From NCBI GenBank assembly GCA_003313425.1, contig NHZP01000026.1, positions 744,001 to 808,000 of the forward strand: DNA of 64,000 bases, read 5' to 3'. The notes beneath the pieces are model-generated. The model saw nothing but the letters and a program-made list of their open reading frames with translations. It was not told the origin of the DNA and did no database searches. Both the position numbers and the translations under genes were made by a program. This stretch comes from Pseudopyrenochaeta lycopersici (taxonomy: Eukaryota; Ascomycota; Dothideomycetes; Pleosporales; Pseudopyrenochaetaceae). Shown here piece after piece: positions 58,268 to 64,000 of this stretch; position 1 is the first letter of the stretch; every line of letters starts with the position of its first letter.

Positions 58268-58762
58268 ATGTCGTCTAAATCCTAGATTTGTAATCTGCGT
58301 CTTTATAATAAAATCCTCTGTGCTAAAACTATTACTAAATTTACCTGCAATAAGTATTTTAGGGACAACATTATTTATTATATTATGCTAAATTTAAATC
58401 TAAAATATACTAAATACACTTGTTTAGGAAAACTGTGTGTGAACATATCCTAGGCTTCTCTAGACAAAACTCGTGATAAGTACTAGAAGAAGGTAGATAA
58501 TAATAAGAAGTTATTAGTAACTGTAATCGCGCGGTTACTTTGGAATAAGGCGATTTTAAAGCAGGCGGAAGAAAGGGCGCAGAAGAAGGCGTTGTATCTT
58601 ACGTTGGAGATGTATAACAACAGAGAGCTAGAGTTCGCTAAGGAAGCTCCTTGTCTAGCTATTAATGCTTTAGTTAGTTTCTCTCTGATAGTATAGTCTA
58701 CTATAGGTGCCTTAGATCAACTAGTAACTCCGGCGGAGCCTAGGCAGGCTTCCACTTTCTAG
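58268..58762 (+). pseudogene. Decayed antisense ORF inside chromovirus 3' region
   Basis: Opposite in strand to pol. From the ATG at 58268 a frame of about 164 codons can be followed, interrupted by a few TAG codons of RIP type. It has a Cys-bearing first half (LCAKTITKFTCNK and CLGKLCVN, with Tyr at spots where TGC/TGT would need only one RIP change) and a coiled-coil-like second half (LKQAEERAQKKALYL). I recall similar short zinc-binding-like proteins predicted beside gypsy elements in Pleosporales. Function unknown. Confidence 0.5.
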
Positions 58763-61700
58763 GTTTGTTTTTTCTTCTTCCTTTCTTCCTTCTCCCAATA
58801 TTCTCTAATTTTTTCTCAGCAGTTTCTTAGATTTTCTAGTAGTTCCCACGTACTTTCTACGCTTAGGTATCCTTTTTATTTAACTAAGTAACTAAAGCTT
58901 AGTTCTAGGTTATTAACTCTTCTATTTCGTTAGTATCCCTAGATTTTCTTAACCTTAAACTTGTTTTCTTCTTCAGGTTTGTATCAGAATGTTTTCTATA
59001 ATAGTATAGTAGGGTTAGCTAGTTCTAACTTAGAGATGTAGAAGTAGGGGTAGATCTTTGCATCTAGTAGTAGCTTAAGTGTATAATTCACGGGTCTGTT
59101 TCGTTCTTTAACTAAAAATAGTCCGACTTTAACGTAATCGAGTCCCTTACTTAGTTACTTGTTGCGTAGATTTTTTATAAGTAAGTATGCTTTATCCCCC
59201 TTCTTTAGCTAAGGTGCTATTTTTCTTTTCTTATTTTAGTAGGAAATACTGTTACGTTGTGCTTTCTTAAGGTTCTCTTAGAGTTATTTATGTATTTTCT
59301 TTATTTCTTTAGCTGTTTTTATAGCTGCTTTAGTTTTTCTGCTAGGATATAACTTTATAAAGAGATTAGGGTGTCTCCCGTGGTTAGCAAAGAACAGTGT
59401 CTTTCTAGTTAATTCTAATAGCTTGTTATTATAGGCTAGTTATGCTATTAGTAACAGTAAAACCTAATTATTTTACTATTAGTTACTGTAAATTCTTAGG
59501 TAAGTTTTTATTATTCTGTTTGTTCTTTCTGTTTATCTGTCTGTTTGTGGGTGATAGGCTGTTAATAACTTTCTCTTTATTCCTATTGCGGCTATTAATG
59601 TGGACTAGAAGTTAGATGTGAAGAGCTTATCTCTGTTACTAATAATTAACTTAGGTATACTGTGATATTGTATTAACCTGTCTAAGATAATAAACGCTAG
59701 TTATTCTGTATTATAGTCGTTCCTAAACGGTATTATTTCTACTACTTTTGTAAATCTGCAGACTATATTAAAGATAGCGTTATACTTAATTCTTGTCGCG
59801 GGATCTTTAGATAGTAGTAACCCTGTTACAAAGTCTATAGAAATGTCTGCCTAAGGTTTGTCGGGTAGCTCTATAGCTTGCATTTCTCTGTAGGGTGCGT
59901 AGGTACTGTGTTTGTTCTTATAACAGTCCGCGCATTTTTTAATAAACTATTTAACCTTAGTCTTTATGTTCTTAAAGCTGTAGTATCGCTGTATAAGTTC
60001 TATCGTTCTCTTAATTCCAGGGTGACTATGTACTAGGTTATCATAGTGTTGTCAGATAATTGCTTCTTACAATTCTTTAGGTACCTTAGACGTAATTATT
60101 ATAGTGTTATTTAATAACTTATTAGGTCCTAGGCTTCCGTCCTAGTTTATTTAAAGGATAGCGTTGCTGACTATTGCTTTTGTTTCTGTAATATCTAATC
60201 TGCGGCTAAGAGCATCGGCTCTGCTGTTATCCTTTCTTAGCGTATATATAATCTTAAACTTGTATTATCTTAACATTTTAGCCTATCTAACCTGTCTTTA
60301 GTTTAAGGTCTTAGTAGTAGTGAAATTAACTAAGTTCTTATAATCCGTAAATATTGTGAGATCTAAGCAGCTCTCTGCGTAGATCCGCCAGTAGTTAAGG
60401 GCGTTGACGACTGCTATGAGCTCTTTGTTATACACGTTGTAGCGTTCCTTAGGGTCTGTGAACTTCCTAGAGTAGTAGGTAATTAGGTGCTATTTCCTAT
60501 TGCGCTCTTGTTTCGCCGTTGCACCTAGTGTAAGGTCTGAGGCATCTATTTTAAACTGTAAGGGTTCTCCTATTTAGAATGTAATTAACACTAGTAGTAT
60601 AATATAGGCTTCCTTAAGTATCTAAAATACTTTCCTTTGTTTATTTCCCTATTCCTATTTCGTCTGTTTTCTTGTAAGTTTAGTAAGTAGGATAGATTTT
60701 TTAGAGAAGTCCTTAATAAACTGTTAGTTAAAGTTAACGAATCCTATAAATAACTGTATATCTTTAACTATTTTAGGTTTAGGCTATTCTTTTACTACTC
60801 TTATTTTTTCTTCGCTTATCTTTACTCTATATGCACCTACTGTGTATTCTAAGAATTTAACTTCTTCTTTATAGAACTCGTATTTCTTAGGTTTAAGTAG
60901 TAATCTAAATCTTCCTAAGCAGGCAAGAACTGTTTTAACGTGCTTAATATGTTCCTGTAGATTATTAGAGTACACAAGGATATTATTAAGGTATGCGATA
61001 ACAAATATATTTAGGTGTTCTCTTAACACGTTGTTAATAAGTGCCTAGCATGTAGCTAGTACATTAGTAAGACTAAAAGGCATTACTATATACTTATAGT
61101 AGCTATAGCGTGTTCTAAACGCAGTCTTCTATTCCTCGCCTTCCTTTATGTAAATAAGGTTGTACGCTCCTCTTAAGTCTAATACCGTGAAGACTTTCGC
61201 AAAGGCTAGTTAATCCCGTAGTTCCGCTATATTTAGTAGAAGGTATTAATTCTTTATTATAATATTATTAAGCTTCTAGTAGTTAATGCATAATCTTAGC
61301 TTCCTATTCTTTTTTAGTATAAATAGTATAGGGTATCCTACTAGCGATTATAATTCCCTAATAAATCCCTTTTTTAAGTTTATCTTAATATACTCGCGCA
61401 GGGTTTTAAGTTCTTTTTCTAATAAACTATAGATTAGGCCGAAAGTCAGTTACTTTCCTTCCTATAGAATAATCTCATAATCCTAGGGTTAATGTTTAGG
61501 CAATGCTTTTATAGTTGTCTCTTCCTAAAAGAGTAACTTGTATTCTTTATACTCGTCGGGGATTACTAGAGTTACGCTTTACTCCTTAACTCTAGCTTGT
61601 TAGTCTAAGGGCCTCCTATTAGTACCTGCTAAGTTAGACCCTCGTGTCTTAAGGTTATCCTTATTTAAAGTAAGGATTCTGATCGTCATCTTCTCATCTA

Positions 61701-64000
61701 CCTAGGCACTCGGCCGCGGCGTAGGCTTGCTCGTGGTTACGTCCGTTTCATAGCACTTAAATAAGAACTTCTTCTTTTTCTAATTGATTTCTGGACTGTG
61801 TTCTCTTAACTATAGGAGTCCTAATATTACGTCGTGTTGTGATAGTCCAAAGACGTCTAGGTTAATCGTTTCCCTATAGTTCTAGATAATAAGTTGCACG
61901 CTCCGTACTTCGTGTGTAATTACGGACTCTGATAGTATTAGTTATCTATCAGCTACTGTTAATAGATATAGTACTAATTTTAATAATAGGACAAGACTAG
62001 CTTATTCTATCACTCGCGCAGAAATATAGCTCTATTATACTCTAGAATCCACTAGTGCCTTTATCTAGCTTCTGTTAAGCTTAATATTTAGCTTAAAGAG
62101 TCCTTGTGTGCCTGTTGCGCATAGAGCTCGTAATTCTTACCTATTAGTAGGCGCGACTCTAAAAAAGGCTCCTCTTAATACCCGTTTAGTGTCTTGATGT
62201 CCTTATGCTTAAGGTAGTCAGAGTTGAGGCACGTTTGCTATTGTTGTTGATTACACTCTCTGTTAAAGACTAGCTGCATCGCCATAGTAGCCGCAGGGTC
62301 GTTATTTCCTAGGAAGTAGAGGACAGTCCTCTTATCCTATAGGTAGTTGTCGCATTTAACTTTAGGATAATCATACTATTAGTATTTGTATTAGTGAAAC
62401 GAGTAAGGGAAGTATCCCTGTTCTGTCTTACTTAAATAATAGACCGCGCATAGGTCTGTAGTACAAAAGGACTAGTAGACAACACTGTGTTACTTATTGC
62501 GTGGATCTATCAAGTAATCTAGTACTAGTTTCTATAGTCCTTTACGCATGGTATGTAGGGTTTAAGCTGCCTCAGCGTGCTTATACATTTCTTAGGCTTC
62601 TTCCTCTGTAAGGTGCTAGAGAGGGTTAATATTCTCTTTTTCGTCCTCCTGATGCATTTGTTGCTTAAGCTAAGTGTAAATATCCTGTTTCTTACTGTCT
62701 GTAAGCACGATCTCGCCGTAAGAATTAACTTAAAGGTACTCTTACTATACGGGGTCCTAAGTATTAGGTACGTAGAAAGCGTCTTCCCGTGTTAATAGTA
62801 GCATTATTTAGCGTCGTAATACGTATTTAGGGGTCTTAACTACTAGGGGTTCTAGTGCCTATGTTTGTCTAGCTTGTCGAAGTTTCTGTGGTGCGTCCCT
62901 AACGCTTGCAGGTTGCTATGCTTCCTTAGCTTTCTCCGCCTATTCTTATGTTATCTTCGCGTGATATTCGGGGTAATAGTAGTGTTCCCGCAATATGTCT
63001 TACATCGCTTATTCAGCCGGGATAATTATACTTATTCCTTATTTTATAGCTGCTTCCTATTCTTCTAGGGCTAACGCGTTAATGTATTATACTTTGTATA
63101 TGTGTTGCGCGTATAGTTAGCAGTTAAGTTCTGTAATATCTTTTTCTACCTCTATAAGTGTTAATAGCCTTAAGGTTCCTAGTTAATATTAGTTCTAGAA
63201 GTTTTCCCTTTTTTAATCCTTAGTTAAAAGCACTATAGTATTATTAAGGTCTTCTTTAGCATCTTTATAGACTAGGGACAGGAAGCTGTTACTCTCTTCC
63301 TCCTCGTTGCTATACTAGGTTCCTGGAATCCCTTTCTTAGTAGGTTCTAAGAGAGGTGGCTGTAACGTCTCTACGTCTTAGGCTTCTTCCTTTTAGGTTG
63401 CGACGACTTCCTATGTTTTGTTGTCGCTGTTTTCTTCTTTTACGGCTAACATATTAATCTAGGGGGTTACTTTATTCTTCTGTCTGCAGTCTTTAGCTAT
63501 ATAGCCTTTCTTATTACAGTTAAAGTAAGTTATCTCTTTTTTCTTCCCGCCCTTACTTGACTTTTCCTTGTTAAGGTTATCTAGATGCATTGCCTTGGGG
63601 CCTCCTAATATGTACTGCCTAGGCACTCTCTGTAGTTAGTGCTGGTACTGTAGTTGACTGTTATTTGGCTTATTACGGTGATCCTTCTAGGGTTTCTTGT
63701 CTTCTTTTGTTTATCCTGGTAGTTGTCTTCTAAGTCGTACACAGAGCTCGTAGAGTTCTATATCTAGTTGGATAGTTTCATTGATTAGGTTATCTAGCGT
63801 GTTGATGCCTATGCTGGAGCGCATTAGTTTAGTTTAGACGTCTACTTTTAGGCCTTGTTTGTACATGGTTTTTAGGGTATTGTTGTTCTAGTTAGTTTGT
63901 CTAGCATACCCTAAAAACTTATTAGCGTAGTCGGCTGTAGACTGGGTTTGTCGCATGTTCTAGATTTTACGTTCCGCGATCGTAGTCTCGTTTGGTAGTC

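Larger units (their letters stand above)
57775..64000 (-). mobile_element. Ty3/gypsy chromovirus, minus strand, RIPed, runs off window
   Basis: Order on the minus strand, from the window end: gag with a zinc-knuckle relic near 63480-63530 (KKGYIAKDCRQK; one Cys and the His changed to Tyr), aspartic protease around 62045 (ALVDS), reverse transcriptase at about 60784-61400 (AYLNNILVYS in place of the YLDD box), integrase at about 59470-60000 (PYREMQAIELPDKP, SIDFVTG, TAYHPQTDRQTERTNR) and a chromodomain at about 58790-58925 (YLSVESTWELLENLR). Then comes a non-pol segment with an antisense ORF, the polypurine tract and the 3' LTR. The 5' LTR lies beyond 64000. Stops replace many Trp and Gln codons, so the copy is dead. 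Confidence 0.85.

Noticed and set aside
62577..63068. Leucine/cysteine-rich plus-strand frames opposite the retrotransposon gag
   Set aside because: Antisense shadows of the minus-strand element in T-rich sequence; no conserved pattern.

Overview
The window is chromosomal DNA of a filamentous ascomycete, most probably a dothideomycete of the Pleosporales type. The evidence is compact genes with 45-80 nt introns (GTRNGY donors, CTRAY branch points, YAG acceptors), fungus-specific families (HET, CFEM, CBM18, Bud4, Mrh4), and AT-rich islands whose old transposon genes carry the one-sided C-to-T / G-to-A decay and new stop codons left by repeat-induced point mutation (RIP). Species cannot be named from the sequence alone.

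Layout. (1) 0.7-5.6 kb: a lineage-specific hypothetical gene and, convergent to it, an AIM9-like APH-family phosphotransferase gene. (2) 6.8-14.4 kb: accessory island with a 14-bp minisatellite, a large secreted CBM18/serine-rich protein, an F-box/C2H2-like gene broken by one stop, and a mosaic scar at 13.17-13.9 kb stitched from three sequences elsewhere in the window, itself invaded by a 237-bp MITE. (3) 14.5-37.4 kb: housekeeping core with twinfilin, SET9 (H4K20 methyltransferase), mitochondrial uL14m, RPB9, PIN1/ESS1, two hypothetical genes, BUD4 (anillin-like), MRH4 (mitochondrial DEAD-box helicase) and OMA1 (mitochondrial protease). Three divergent pairs share promoter gaps of 330-540 bp (SET9/uL14m, RPB9/PIN1, BUD4/MRH4). 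(4) 38-51.4 kb: accessory, secretome-rich part with a HET-domain gene, a DUF4360-like small secreted protein, a pogo/Fot1 remnant, a Tc1-like element and a second pogo fragment, a CFEM membrane protein and a second CBM18/serine-rich protein that is a paralogue of the one at 8-10 kb. (5) 52.4-64 kb: a GC cliff into nested Ty3/gypsy retrotransposons in opposite orientation, both heavily RIPed. The minus-strand one is a chromovirus whose 3' LTR, polypurine tract, chromodomain, integrase, reverse transcriptase and gag knuckle can be read, with a decayed antisense ORF near its 3' end.

The core genes serve separate basic functions: actin dynamics, chromatin, Pol II, septation, mitochondrial translation and quality control. 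The accessory genes share a cell-surface, chitin and self-recognition theme and sit beside repeats, as expected in a two-speed fungal genome. Most exon boundaries given here were read by eye from splice signals, frame and family similarity; none is confirmed by transcripts.
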